From NCBI GenBank assembly GCA_007745635.1, contig CP036272.1, positions 1,344,792-1,408,791 of the forward strand: a DNA stretch of 64,000 nucleotides, read 5' to 3'. The translations under genes were made by a program, and so were the position numbers. Numbering within the stretch: the stretch's first letter is position 1; each line of letters starts with the position of its first letter. Below are positions 1 to 8,857 of this stretch, piece by piece. This stretch comes from Stieleria bergensis (GTDB lineage: Bacteria; Planctomycetota; Planctomycetia; Pirellulales; Pirellulaceae). The notes beneath the pieces are model-generated. The model saw nothing but the letters and a program-made list of their open reading frames with translations, was not told where the DNA came from and did no database searches.

Positions 1-215
1 CAACGAATGGTCAACGGTTTCGTTGTGGCGGCATTGCCGTTGGCGTTGCCAACCACTTCACCCTCACCTCGCTTAGGCTCGACTCTCCCGCCAGCGGGAG
101 AGTGCAGTCAACGAATGGTCGACGGTTTCGTTGTGGCGGCCTGCGGTTGGCGTTGCCAACCACTTCACCCTCACCTCGCCTAGGCTCGACTCTCCCGCCA
201 GCGGGAGAGTGCAGT
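1..215. repeat. 107-bp direct tandem duplication with hairpin
   Basis: Two nearly identical units lie head to tail (about 1-108 and 109-215). They differ by a few substitutions and a one-base indel near the middle. Each unit ends with a perfect 10-bp inverted repeat, ACTCTCCCGC and GCGGGAGAGT around a CA loop (82-103 in the first copy). The second unit stops three bases before the stop codon of the minus-strand gene at 219. The hairpins could therefore act as that gene's 3' structure or terminator, but no T-run follows. The array may continue left of the window. Confidence 0.85.
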
Positions 216-218
216 CAA

Positions 219-1142
219 CTAATCGAGGACGTCGTCTCGTAGTTGCTCGTTGCCGTTCGGTGTGACCAGGGCGTTAACGATCTGTGGGTCCGTTTGGTTC
301 TTCAAGAAATGGCTGCGCCCGTCGATCGTGGCAATGCTGACTCCGGTGGAATGCAGTCCGCCAATCTCTGTCCCATTTGAGCTGTTGATGTTGCCTTGCA
401 TGCGAGCAAAGGAGTAATCCTCGGGCTCGGTCCAAGATCCGATTGTCGCCCCCTTGGGCGGAGACGTGGCGACAACCAAAATCGTCTGGGATGGCAGATC
501 CGACATCGTGTCCAGGTCCAGTTTGCCTTTGTGAGGGAACACGGTTTGCGGGCCGGTCACCAAGAAGAAACCTGTTTGCTCGTACATCGCCGCGTTGGAT
601 TGAATGGAGGGGTGGCGGTAGACGTCGGGCATCGCAAGGGCTGCAGTGAGGTTGGTGGCTGAATCCCAGGGTTCCTTTAGGTTAAACTGTTCATACAGCA
701 CCTCTTGGCCAATGAATGGCAGGATCAGGACACGCCACGAATGCAGCGGTTGGCCAGTTGAATCGTAGGTGGTCGCAGGCGGGTAACTTTTGTGTTTTTT
801 GTAGTACGCGTTCAGGCCGTCGGCAATTTTTTCCAGGTTGGTCGACTCTGTGCGTCGCAATCTGGTTTCATTGATTCGGCTTAGGCCGGTGCCGCCGTAA
901 CGGATCACCGCTGCGGTTCCGGCGACCAGCACGATTAGCAGCATGCCTGCGATGGCAAAGCGAAAGATGGTCTTTTGTGAAACCTGCTTGGCCGCAGTCG
1001 TATCGGCTTGAGCTTGGATTTGGTCAAAGTCAGGTAATTGGATGGGTGAATTGCAGGAAAAGCATTCACCGGATTGGCCACTATACTGATCCTCAACTTC
1101 GGTCTGTGAGTTGCAATAAGGGCAGGTGAATAGGTAAGGCAT
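219..1142 (-). CDS. Zinc-ribbon membrane protein with DUF1559-like domain
   Basis: Function is unknown. Numbered from a TTG at 1154, four cysteines at about 11, 14, 31 and 34 form two CxxC pairs typical of an N-terminal zinc ribbon. A single membrane helix follows at about 63-84, then a DUF1559-like region with the motif HSWRVLILPFIGQ (138-150). DUF1559 is greatly expanded in planctomycetes and usually follows a prepilin-type N-terminus; here a zinc ribbon and an ordinary membrane anchor replace the prepilin signal. I prefer the ATG at 1142 to the TTG at 1154. No Shine-Dalgarno sequence is obvious for either. The gene is divergent from dtd, with 86 bp between them. Confidence 0.8.
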   Translation of the reverse strand: MPYLFTCPYCNSQTEVEDQYSGQSGECFSCNSPIQLPDFDQIQAQADTTAAKQVSQKTIFRFAIAGMLLIVLVAGTAAVIRYGGTGLSRINETRLRRTESTNLEKIADGLNAYYKKHKSYPPATTYDSTGQPLHSWRVLILPFIGQEVLYEQFNLKEPWDSATNLTAALAMPDVYRHPSIQSNAAMYEQTGFFLVTGPQTVFPHKGKLDLDTMSDLPSQTILVVATSPPKGATIGSWTEPEDYSFARMQGNINSSNGTEIGGLHSTGVSIATIDGRSHFLKNQTDPQIVNALVTPNGNEQLRDDVLD

Positions 1143-1228
1143 TGCAGCGGTCAATCAATTCGGTCTGAAACGTTGCCAGTTGTGTTTTACGTGTTGGTTT
1201 AGTTTAGCGTGTTTTAGGAGCGAGTGCA

Positions 1229-1681
1229 GTGAAGGTGGTCTTACAGCGTGTCAGTGAAGCGAGTGTGCGTGTCGATGGCCAGGTCGTTGGCCAAGTTGGC
1301 CAGGGGTTGCTAGCGCTGGTGGGGATTGGACACGGCGATAGTCTTGAGACCGTGCGCTGGATGGTGCAAAAGACCAGCCAGTTGCGGATTTTTGAAGATG
1401 ACGCCGGCAAAATGAATCGCTCGGTGCTCGATGTCGGCGGTGGTGTGCTGGCGATCAGTCAGTTCACTCTCTATGCCGACTGTCGCAAAGGCCGCCGGCC
1501 AGCGTTCACCGATGCAGCCGCGCCGGATCATGCGAAGCAGCTTTACGGTCAATACGTGCAATTGCTTGGCGAGGCTGGCGTGCACGAGGTCCAGGCTGGA
1601 ATCTTCGCCGCCGACATGAAGGTGTCGCTGGTCAATGATGGCCCGGTGACAATCATTCTGGAGCAAGATCCACGCGATTGA
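1229..1681 (+). CDS. dtd: D-aminoacyl-tRNA deacylase
   Basis: The enzyme hydrolyses D-aminoacyl-tRNA, and Gly mischarged on tRNA-Ala, to protect translation from wrong-chirality amino acids. The 150-residue length is the family norm. The SQFTLYAD active-site motif (77-84) and the NDGPV segment (136-140), which carries the Gly-cisPro chirality filter, are both present. It starts with GTG at 1229 and is monocistronic. The next gene is convergent on the minus strand. Confidence 0.95.
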   Translation: MKVVLQRVSEASVRVDGQVVGQVGQGLLALVGIGHGDSLETVRWMVQKTSQLRIFEDDAGKMNRSVLDVGGGVLAISQFTLYADCRKGRRPAFTDAAAPDHAKQLYGQYVQLLGEAGVHEVQAGIFAADMKVSLVNDGPVTIILEQDPRD

Positions 1682-1767
1682 GCGAAACGCTGTGACGCGA
1701 GTCGGGCAAAGCGGGCAGGGCAAAGCGGGCAGGGCAGTTGCCCGTTGGTTCAACTGTCGCGCTGTGC

Positions 1768-2649
1768 CTAGCGTTGTTGTTTTTTGGAGGTGCTGGCCCA
1801 ATTAAAGTCCAGCCGATTCCAGTTTGGGTTTTCAGCTGGCTGGGTGGGTTCGTCAGCTTGCTGCATCCACCAGGGCCGCGTTAAATCGTACTGGGCGCGT
1901 TGCCGTAACCGTGACGCGATTTCATTGTCGCTCCAGGCAACATAGATCAGCGCAAATAGCAGTGAATAGATGAAGGCATTCGAGGTCGCGTTGCCTCCAA
2001 AGAACTTGAGCGCCGTGCCGAACGATTTCTTGGCGCGGATTTTTCCCAGGCCCAGTTCTAGCGCCCAAATCTCGTCGAGTGTCAGGTGGACAATGAAACC
2101 AAGTGTGACCGCCATCGCTTTGTAAGCTCTTTCGCCGTTGCTCATGCACGGCATCACCAGGTACCAACCCAGTCCAGCGATCAGAGCTGCGGGAAGACTG
2201 TGCCACATCCCACGGTGCACCGTGAAGCGTTTGAAGAATTCAAACACGCCGAATCGGATCACGACGTAGATCAACATCGCGGCTAACGCCATTGACTCAT
2301 GTGACATGCCGAGGTCGCGAAAACGATTGAGCATCACAATCGGCGTGACGGCCGCGGCAAACATGCTGATCTCGCGCAGTGGTTTGCCGCCGTCTGAATC
2401 CAAGTCAGGCAGCATGCCAGCAACGGACATCAACCCACCGGCCAGGATGCCGGTTTCAATTGACATGCCCTGTGTGGCAACGCCCCAGTATCCATAGGCA
2501 ATGCCAGCAATCGTGCTGGCGCTGATATGGGTTTTGAAGTCGGCCACGGATGGTGTTGGGGCTAATGGGATTGAGTTGCTTGGCAAGGTCTGCATGCTGC
2601 AGTCAGAGACGTCCGTGTTGTTGTTTAGCACGACCGGGCGGTTCAGCAC
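1768..2649 (-). CDS. YdjM/DUF457-type membrane-bound metal-dependent hydrolase
   Basis: A polytopic inner-membrane protein of the YdjM (LexA-regulated) metal-dependent hydrolase superfamily. The family N-terminus ADFKTHISAS is visible from residue 36. Further candidate metal ligands are PDLDSD (81-86), HRGMWHS (145-151) and HLTLDE (188-193), each next to hydrophobic helices. The substrate is unknown for the family. The frame begins at a GTG at 2649, and an ATG at 2595 is also possible; the first 30 or so residues precede the conserved domain. The Trp- and Gln-rich C-terminal tail (about 255-293) looks soluble. Confidence 0.8.
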   Translation of the reverse strand: MLNRPVVLNNNTDVSDCSMQTLPSNSIPLAPTPSVADFKTHISASTIAGIAYGYWGVATQGMSIETGILAGGLMSVAGMLPDLDSDGGKPLREISMFAAAVTPIVMLNRFRDLGMSHESMALAAMLIYVVIRFGVFEFFKRFTVHRGMWHSLPAALIAGLGWYLVMPCMSNGERAYKAMAVTLGFIVHLTLDEIWALELGLGKIRAKKSFGTALKFFGGNATSNAFIYSLLFALIYVAWSDNEIASRLRQRAQYDLTRPWWMQQADEPTQPAENPNWNRLDFNWASTSKKQQR

Positions 2650-2790
2650 AAGATCGAAATTTCGCTTCTTCAGGCTGTTGTCGCTTGGCCGGTCAGATCT
2701 GTGATTTTTGTCTCGCGTTGCAGTACTGCTAGAATCCCAGAGTCTGTATGTTCGGCGATGAATCGATGTGCCACGAACGAGATTGCTTGA

Positions 2791-3321
2791 ATGGATTGGA
2801 TGGAATCGCTAGCGGTTTACGACTACTTGATGCTAGGCGTCTTGGCTGTGGCGACCATTTTCGGCGGCATCAAGGGCGTGATTTGGCAGGTCGCGTCGAT
2901 CGCGTCGCTGGTCGCTAGCAGCGTCGTCGCCATTCGCTATTCGGGCCGACTGAGTGAATCCATTCGTGCCGAGCCACCATGGGATCGCTATCTGGCGACG
3001 TTCATTTTGTTTGTGGCGACATCGTTTGTCATTTGGGCGATGTTCATGACGCTGAGAGCTCAGATCGAGCGTTGGAGGATGAAGTCCTTTGATCGTCAGA
3101 TCGGCGCTTTGGTTGGGTTGCTGCAAGGTGTTTTCGTTTGCATCTTGATCACGTTGTTTTCGGTCACGTTGTTGGGTGACGATGTGCGTGAGTCGATCGT
3201 CGCCAGTCCTAGTGGTCGGCTGATCGCGACGATTCTTCATCGCAATCAGCAGGTCTTGCCGCCCGGGCTGCAGGAAGTCCTGGAGCCATCGCTGGAGAAG
3301 CTTCAGCCAGAACAGTCCTGA
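2791..3321 (+). CDS. CvpA family membrane protein
   Basis: A 176-residue protein with about four membrane segments (near 10-28, 33-50, 68-88 and 105-128), matching the colicin V production/CvpA family. CvpA proteins affect envelope homeostasis in proteobacteria, and the biochemical role is not settled. The ATG at 2791 is favoured because the first helix starts immediately after it. The gene is divergent from the YdjM-like gene. Its stop codon falls inside a 17-bp direct repeat (3310-3326 and 3332-3348). Confidence 0.8.
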   Translation: MDWMESLAVYDYLMLGVLAVATIFGGIKGVIWQVASIASLVASSVVAIRYSGRLSESIRAEPPWDRYLATFILFVATSFVIWAMFMTLRAQIERWRMKSFDRQIGALVGLLQGVFVCILITLFSVTLLGDDVRESIVASPSGRLIATILHRNQQVLPPGLQEVLEPSLEKLQPEQS

Positions 3322-3348
3322 GATCAAACCCGAACAGTCCTGAGATCA
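3310..3348. repeat. 17-bp direct repeat across the cvpA-like stop codon
   Basis: GAACAGTCCTGAGATCA occurs at 3310-3326 and again at 3332-3348, separated by 5 bp. The first copy contains the TGA stop of the CvpA-like gene (3319-3321). It looks like a recent slippage duplication. Confidence 0.85.
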
Positions 3349-3746
3349 GAAAGTGCCGTATTTGCGGCGTTTTCGCTGTCTCAATACAACATAAGAGTGA
3401 TTATCGGACGTTGCGTTTAGGGCCAAACTGCCTTGTTTGGGCTCGATTGCCTGCCCGATTTGGCTTGTCGGTTGCCTTGGAAACGCCACTGGCAGCGACA
3501 GCATCGGTTGGCTGAATCACGGTGCGGCATCGAGTCATGATGCAAGAGATTCAACGCGTCAAGCGTTGCCTGGATTCAGGCGTTGATCGGTTGTCGACAA
3601 CCAAGGGCTTGGTTGTTGACGGCGCCAATTGATACGCCACTTGAAACCTTTGAAACGCCAGTTGAAGCCTTCCAGTTGATACGCCAATCGAAGCGGCAGC
3701 GTGCCGCTTGAAGAGATGGGTGCATTGCCTGCGTCTGTCGCGGGCG
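3349..3746. other. Intergenic region, convergent genes
   Basis: About 400 bp between the CvpA-like gene and accA, whose 3' ends face each other. No credible gene is seen. The stretch 3630-3690 repeats short phrases such as TTGATACGCCA and AAACGCCA, which suggests old tandem duplication. No clear terminator was found. Confidence 0.6.
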
Positions 3747-4709
3747 TTATTCGGCTTGCTCGATGAATTCGCCGATGCGGCGAAACTTGTCGTAGCGATT
3801 GTCTAGCAGCTGATCCATTGGCTGATGTTCCAGTTCAGCCAGGCATTTGGACAGATAGGTTTTCATCCGGGCGGCCATTTGGTGATGGTCGCGATGAGCT
3901 CCGCCAAGCGGTTCGTCCAGCACGTCATCGACGACGCCAAGGCGTTTCAGGTTATCGCTGGTGAACTTTAGCGCCGCGGCTGCTTTGGGGGCGTGTTCGT
4001 GGCTTTTCCAGAGAATCCCAGCACAGCCTTCGGGGCTGATCACGCTGTAGTACGCGTGCTGCATGATGGCCACTTTGTCACCAACGCCGATCCCGATTGC
4101 GCCACCTGAGCCGCCTTCGCCAATGACCACGCAGATGATGGGTGTCTTGAGTTGGCTCATCAGGAACAAGCTTTCGGCGATCACTTGTGCTTGGCCGCGT
4201 TCTTCAGCACCGACACCGGGATAGGCACCGGGAGTGTCGATGAAGCAAACCAGCGGCAGTTTGTACTTCTCGGCCATCTTCATTTTGGCCATGGCTTTGC
4301 GATAGCCTTCGGGGTGAGCGCAGCCAAAGTGGCATGCGGCGCGTTCTTTGAACGTGCGTCCTTTCTGGTGGCCGATGACCATCACTTTGAAGCGATCAAG
4401 CTTTGCGAACCCGGTGAGGATTGCTCGGTCGTCGCCGTAGTGTTTGTCGCCATGTAATTCAACGAAGTCGTCGAAGGCCAGGTTGAGGTAGTCTTTGGTA
4501 TAGGGCCGGTTCTTGTGTCGTGCTACTTGGACGGTCTGCCATGGATCGAGCGAGCTGTAGACGTCGCGCAGTTTTTGAGTCAGCTCTAGACGCAGCGATC
4601 GCAGTTCGTCATCCGCAGGTGTGGTGCGGTCGGTTTGACGTTGCAGGGTATTGATGCGGCTTTCCAGATCGGCGATTTCAACTTCAAAGTCGAGTCCTGG
4701 TCCTGCCAT
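3747..4709 (-). CDS. accA: Acetyl-CoA carboxylase carboxyltransferase subunit alpha
   Basis: AccA forms the carboxyltransferase of acetyl-CoA carboxylase together with AccD, moving CO2 from carboxybiotin to acetyl-CoA to make malonyl-CoA for fatty acid synthesis. The 320-residue length is typical. The N-terminal helical part (1-60) is followed by the crotonase-like core with FIDTPGAYPG (157-165), GEGGSGGAIGIG (197-208) and SPEGCA (225-230), all hallmark AccA segments. AGGAT lies about 12 bp before the ATG. No accD is in the window. The upstream kinase gene is on the same strand 76 bp away. Confidence 0.97.
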   Translation of the reverse strand: MAGPGLDFEVEIADLESRINTLQRQTDRTTPADDELRSLRLELTQKLRDVYSSLDPWQTVQVARHKNRPYTKDYLNLAFDDFVELHGDKHYGDDRAILTGFAKLDRFKVMVIGHQKGRTFKERAACHFGCAHPEGYRKAMAKMKMAEKYKLPLVCFIDTPGAYPGVGAEERGQAQVIAESLFLMSQLKTPIICVVIGEGGSGGAIGIGVGDKVAIMQHAYYSVISPEGCAGILWKSHEHAPKAAAALKFTSDNLKRLGVVDDVLDEPLGGAHRDHHQMAARMKTYLSKCLAELEHQPMDQLLDNRYDKFRRIGEFIEQAE

Positions 4710-4785
4710 GGTTTGATATCCTAGAGAGAGAGTTGTGTGGTGGTGCGATGTCTGATTGAGCGGTCTGATGTCGGGCGATGCCCAA

Positions 4786-5739
4786 TCATTCCGCGTCGTC
4801 GAAATCGTTCATGGATCCGGCGGCGGGTTTGCGGATCATGTCGTCAGCGCCGCGAATACCGGGCATGTCATCAAAGACACTGATTTCCGGTTTGCGTGGT
4901 CGTTTGTTCCATAGTTCGATGGTGCGAATCTCTTTTAGGAAGTCCCAGAGCGATTGGGGGCGCTGAGCGGGATTCTTCGCCATCATCCGTTTCGTCAAAT
5001 CCGCGAACTCTTTGGTCACGTTATTGTTGTACGGGATCGGGCTGGGAATGAACGCTTGCAAGTGCTTGTTCAGCAAGTCGTTGGGCGTGTCCCCGGTGTA
5101 TGGCGGCTTGCCGGTTGCCAGTTCAAACAGGACACAGCCAAAGGAATAGATGTCCGTCCGTTCGTCGCAAACTTTCTTGCGAATCTGTTCGGGGGCCATG
5201 TAGCTTCGTGTGCCCTTGGCCATCGGCGGCCGGTGCATCAATTTGCTGAGCCCGGTTTTCTTCTTTTCTGAAATGGTAAAGTCAATCAGTTTGACTTCGC
5301 CCTCGCGACTGACCAGAAAGTTGTCTGGTTTGATATCCAGGTGAATCCAGTTTCGCGTGTGCATGTAGTACAGGCCTTCGGCAGCCTGAATGATGATCTC
5401 ACGCAGCATGAATGCCAGCGAGTCTGGGCCTCGGCGGAGCGCCTGTTTGGCGTTCAGTTCACTGAACAGTTCCATGACCAGAAAGGGGCGATCGTTGGCA
5501 ACGCGATGTTCCAAGACCTTGATGATTCGCGGGCTGCTCTGCATGTCTTGCCCGACGGTGAACTCATGCTTTAGCGAGGCGACTTCTTTGCGGTCGTTGC
5601 TAGCGGATTCTTTCAGGATCTTCAGCGCATAGCGGACCTGTTCGTGTTCTTCGATCGCTTCCCAGACTTCGGAAGTGGAGCCGGCGCGAATCAGACGAGT
5701 CAATCGATAGGGGCCGAAAAAGTCGCGAGTTCTCGTCAT
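4786..5739 (-). CDS. Ser/Thr protein kinase with HLD and DFT motifs
   Basis: A Hanks-type kinase of 317 residues without a membrane segment or sensor domain. Seen: a glycine-rich loop IRAGSTSEV (17-25), Lys40, Glu59, the catalytic loop HLDIKPDN (133-140), the metal loop DFT (153-155) and MAPE (181-184). Catalytic Asp135, Lys137, Asn140 and metal Asp153 are all kept, so activity is plausible, but the Arg of HRD is Leu and the Gly of DFG is Thr. Loss of the HRD Arg usually removes dependence on activation-loop phosphorylation. The C-terminal 50 residues are charged and low in complexity. Substrates are unknown. The gene may be co-transcribed with accA. Confidence 0.9.
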   Translation of the reverse strand: MTRTRDFFGPYRLTRLIRAGSTSEVWEAIEEHEQVRYALKILKESASNDRKEVASLKHEFTVGQDMQSSPRIIKVLEHRVANDRPFLVMELFSELNAKQALRRGPDSLAFMLREIIIQAAEGLYYMHTRNWIHLDIKPDNFLVSREGEVKLIDFTISEKKKTGLSKLMHRPPMAKGTRSYMAPEQIRKKVCDERTDIYSFGCVLFELATGKPPYTGDTPNDLLNKHLQAFIPSPIPYNNNVTKEFADLTKRMMAKNPAQRPQSLWDFLKEIRTIELWNKRPRKPEISVFDDMPGIRGADDMIRKPAAGSMNDFDDAE

Positions 5740-5873
5740 CGGTAGCCGTCTGATTAGGACTGAGTGGGTGAACGCCGTTCGATCGGCAGCGGGGCGTCTT
5801 TGAGACCTATTTTGCCGGTCACCATGATAGTTCAGATTGCAGGTGCTGGGGAAGGTCTGCTGGCGGGAATGCG

Positions 5874-7079
5874 TCAGGTTCGGTGTGTGGCCGCCAAATG
5901 TTCGTAGAGAGCCCGAATCTGTTCGGTCATGTACTGGTGTCGGAATTGCTTTTCGAAACGCCTCTGCCCTTCTCTGCCGAGTCGCTGTCGCTTTTCGCTG
6001 TCATTGATCAAGTCAATCAGGGCTGCCGAAAGCTGCTGGCAGTCTCTTGCTGGGATCAGCTTGCCGGTGACATCGCTGATCACCACTTCGCGGGCTCCAT
6101 CAACGTCATAGCTGACCGCTGGTTTGCCGGCAATCAATGCTTGCGGCAAGGCTCGCGCGAGGCCTTCACGCAGCGATGTATGGACTAGGATGTCCATCGC
6201 CCCAATCATTTCACAGACTTGGTGTGGCGGCAGCAAGCCAGCAAAGATAAAACGCTCTCGCAGTCCCAGTGACTCCAATCGCTGTTCCAGTTCATGACGC
6301 AAGATGCCATCGCCGACCAGCAGGAAACGTGTCTGCGGGCATTGCTTGACAACGTCCACCGCGGACGTGATTAAGTCGTCGTGTCCCTTTAAGTGAAAGA
6401 GTCGGGCGATCTTGCCAACGACGACTTCATCAGGCTGGATTCCAAACGACTCACGGACGCGCTGGCGATGCTGATCCGCGTTCAAGAACGGGTCCACTTC
6501 CATGCCGCTAGAGATGGTCGTGAACTTTGTTGCTGGCGCGACCTTGGTGGAGACCATCAGGTCTGTCATCGCATCGGCGACGCTGATCATGTGATGGCAA
6601 TGCCCGGCCGCAAACCGCTCGCAGCGGCGAAAGAATTCACGAGCCGGTTTGGGCTGAAAGTCATGGAACGGCGCACCGTGAATCGTGTGCACGACCACGG
6701 GGACCTTTAATGACCAAGCGGCGATGCGACCCAGTAAGCCGGCTTTGGCGCTATGCGTGTGAACAACATCCGGTCGATAGTCGCGGATGATTTGTTTCAG
6801 AGCACGGTAGGCTTTCCAATCATTCAGCGGATGAATGTTGCGCCGCAGAGAGTCAACCTGGCGAATCTCGAACTGCCCTCCCCTGCTCTGTTCAGGCAGT
6901 TCATTGACGCCTTCGGTGTACCCGGATCGAGACAGTAAATCGCCTTCGGGGCCGAGGGATGGTCCAGTGACCAGCAGGCAGTCGTCGCCAAAGTCACGCA
7001 CCAAGTCCAGGCAATTGAACAGAGTGTTTTCCTGCGCACCCCCAATGATCATTCGGGTGATCAGATGAGCAATGCGCAC
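5874..7079 (-). CDS. GT4-type glycosyltransferase
   Basis: A 401-residue GT-B fold glycosyltransferase of family 4. The N-terminal donor-independent motif is IGGAQENTL (12-20), HTHSAKAGLLGR lies in the middle of the N-lobe, and the C-lobe contains VGDGILRHELE and REGLARALPQALIAG. In the usual EX7E motif the second Glu is replaced by Gln here, a variant seen in some GT4 proteins. It probably transfers a sugar to a lipid carrier or exopolysaccharide; donor and acceptor cannot be told. It lies just downstream of the propeller/hydrolase gene, 32 bp away on the same strand. Confidence 0.88.
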   Translation of the reverse strand: MRIAHLITRMIIGGAQENTLFNCLDLVRDFGDDCLLVTGPSLGPEGDLLSRSGYTEGVNELPEQSRGGQFEIRQVDSLRRNIHPLNDWKAYRALKQIIRDYRPDVVHTHSAKAGLLGRIAAWSLKVPVVVHTIHGAPFHDFQPKPAREFFRRCERFAAGHCHHMISVADAMTDLMVSTKVAPATKFTTISSGMEVDPFLNADQHRQRVRESFGIQPDEVVVGKIARLFHLKGHDDLITSAVDVVKQCPQTRFLLVGDGILRHELEQRLESLGLRERFIFAGLLPPHQVCEMIGAMDILVHTSLREGLARALPQALIAGKPAVSYDVDGAREVVISDVTGKLIPARDCQQLSAALIDLINDSEKRQRLGREGQRRFEKQFRHQYMTEQIRALYEHLAATHRT

Positions 7080-7111
7080 GATGGGATCCTGGGTTGCAGG
7101 TAGCGGGACAA

Positions 7112-8857
7112 CTAGTTGTTGAGATGCTTGTCGAAGAAGGCGTCAATGTCGCTGACGACTTGTTCGATCCAGTCGTCACGATTCCAATGGCCGTGCGTAG
7201 CATCTTGGTGAACAACGATTTGATTGGCAATTCCCAATTCGGTCATCTTGGTGCGACTGAGGGCATTTCTCTCTGGCGTGTCTTTGCTGCCCGAGAGAAA
7301 AATCGTTGGCGGCATGTTGCTGTCAATCTGTTGGTGTGCATCCGCGAGGCGGTAAAGTTCGGGCTTTTCCGGCAGCGTTCCGTTCAGCCATAGAAACGCG
7401 TTTGAGACCGGCGGTTTGGCCGACTGGCTGCGCTCGGCCACGCTGCCAGAGGTTGTTTGTAACGGGCCCGCCAGAACAGCGGCAGCTGCTAGATGGCTGT
7501 TGGCTTGCTGATGCTGGCTGTGCCGCAGTTTGGGGTTTTGGCTACCCGAAGCCATCAGTCCCACCAGATGTCCGCCCGCCGAACCGCCAACGGCCGCAAT
7601 GCGATTTGGGTCAATGCCCAGTTGTTTGGCATGTTGACGAAGGTAAATCGTTGCGGCATTGCAGTCTTGAATGCCGGCCGGGAAGAACGCTTCGCGAGCG
7701 AGTCGGTATTCGATCGCGGCGACCACGTAGCCTCGTTTGGCAAAGTGAACGGCCAGAGCACGGAACTTGTTCTTGTCACCGTTCTTCCAACCGCCGCCAT
7801 GGACGACCACAATCGCTGGCTTGACGCTCGGGCCCTCCGTCGGTGTGAACAAGTCCATCAACAGTTTTCGCGATCCATCGGTGTGATAGACTTGATTGAA
7901 TTTTGCGTTGATGTTTTTAGGAATACGGGTCGACGTCGCACGGTCCGAATCGTCATCGGTAGCCCGGTTAGGCACCACGCCGTAAGCGTTCACTGGCACG
8001 CTGTACAGACCGCCAAAGGTGCTTAGATAAAGTTTTTCCGTCACAGCGCCAGCGATGATGGCATTGATGGGGCGTTCTGGAGGTGTAATGGTCTGGATCT
8101 CGGTGCCCGTGGGATCGTAGACGTGGACGGCCTTTGCGGCAGTGACATACACATTGCCTGCTCGATCCACACACATGCCATCCCCGCGGAATCCGTCTGC
8201 CGTTTCGGGCAACTGAGCAAAGTCTTTCGCCGCTTGATCGGCAGCGGCACTGGTTGTTAGATCGATGCAATAGAGTTTGCCTGACTTGGCGGAGGAAACA
8301 TAAAGCGTTTGTCCCGATGGCGAGAGAGCGATGCCGTTGGGAGTGACCAAGCCGGTGGCAATGTCTTGTGTGGTTCCGTCTGGTAAGACCTTGCGAACCA
8401 AGCCCTTCCCGGTCACGGTGACGAACACGTTGCCGTTGCAATCGACTGTCAGATCATTTGGGCGTTCTGTTTTTTCAAACTGAGCCAGTGTCTGGGGAGG
8501 ACCGGATTGGCCAAGCACACAGATTCGCGCGCCGGGATTGTCAGCGAAGTACAGCTTGCCGAGTTGAAAGGAAGTCCCGCTGATCGCGATGCCTTTTAAA
8601 CGCTCGACGACTTTGGCTTTGGGATTGCGCAAATTAAAGACAAGCAGTTTCTTGCCTTTGACATCCGGCACGAACAATCGGCTTTGCCCATCCCAGGAGG
8701 CACCGTCGGCAAGTTCAAAGTCGGTCGAAACGGGTTGGATCGGAGCATCATCCGGCAGCAAGGATGGCCCGTCAGCAGCCAAGCTAGCAGAGGCAAACAG
8801 AGTGGCAAAAAGGGCGGCAAACAGAGAACCGGCAGCAAGGCGACAGCAGACACGCAT
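7112..8857 (-). CDS. Secreted SMP-30-like beta-propeller fused to alpha/beta hydrolase
   Basis: A two-domain exported enzyme. From the ATG at 8857 the product has a signal peptide (about 1-27). A six-bladed SMP-30/gluconolactonase/NHL-like propeller spans roughly 40-290, with RPNDLTVD (132-139) and TPNGIALSP (172-180). A BD-FAE/esterase-type alpha/beta hydrolase spans 325-581, with oxyanion loop HGGGW (353-357) and nucleophile motif GGSAGGH (424-430, Ser426). A late Asp and a His in ATHGHW complete a likely triad. The frame stays open upstream to 9184, and an ATG at 8911 preceded by GGGGG is possible. I reject the longer start because it hides the signal peptide. A lactonase/esterase acting on sugar esters is inferred. 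Confidence 0.82.
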   Translation of the reverse strand: MRVCCRLAAGSLFAALFATLFASASLAADGPSLLPDDAPIQPVSTDFELADGASWDGQSRLFVPDVKGKKLLVFNLRNPKAKVVERLKGIAISGTSFQLGKLYFADNPGARICVLGQSGPPQTLAQFEKTERPNDLTVDCNGNVFVTVTGKGLVRKVLPDGTTQDIATGLVTPNGIALSPSGQTLYVSSAKSGKLYCIDLTTSAAADQAAKDFAQLPETADGFRGDGMCVDRAGNVYVTAAKAVHVYDPTGTEIQTITPPERPINAIIAGAVTEKLYLSTFGGLYSVPVNAYGVVPNRATDDDSDRATSTRIPKNINAKFNQVYHTDGSRKLLMDLFTPTEGPSVKPAIVVVHGGGWKNGDKNKFRALAVHFAKRGYVVAAIEYRLAREAFFPAGIQDCNAATIYLRQHAKQLGIDPNRIAAVGGSAGGHLVGLMASGSQNPKLRHSQHQQANSHLAAAAVLAGPLQTTSGSVAERSQSAKPPVSNAFLWLNGTLPEKPELYRLADAHQQIDSNMPPTIFLSGSKDTPERNALSRTKMTELGIANQIVVHQDATHGHWNRDDWIEQVVSDIDAFFDKHLNN

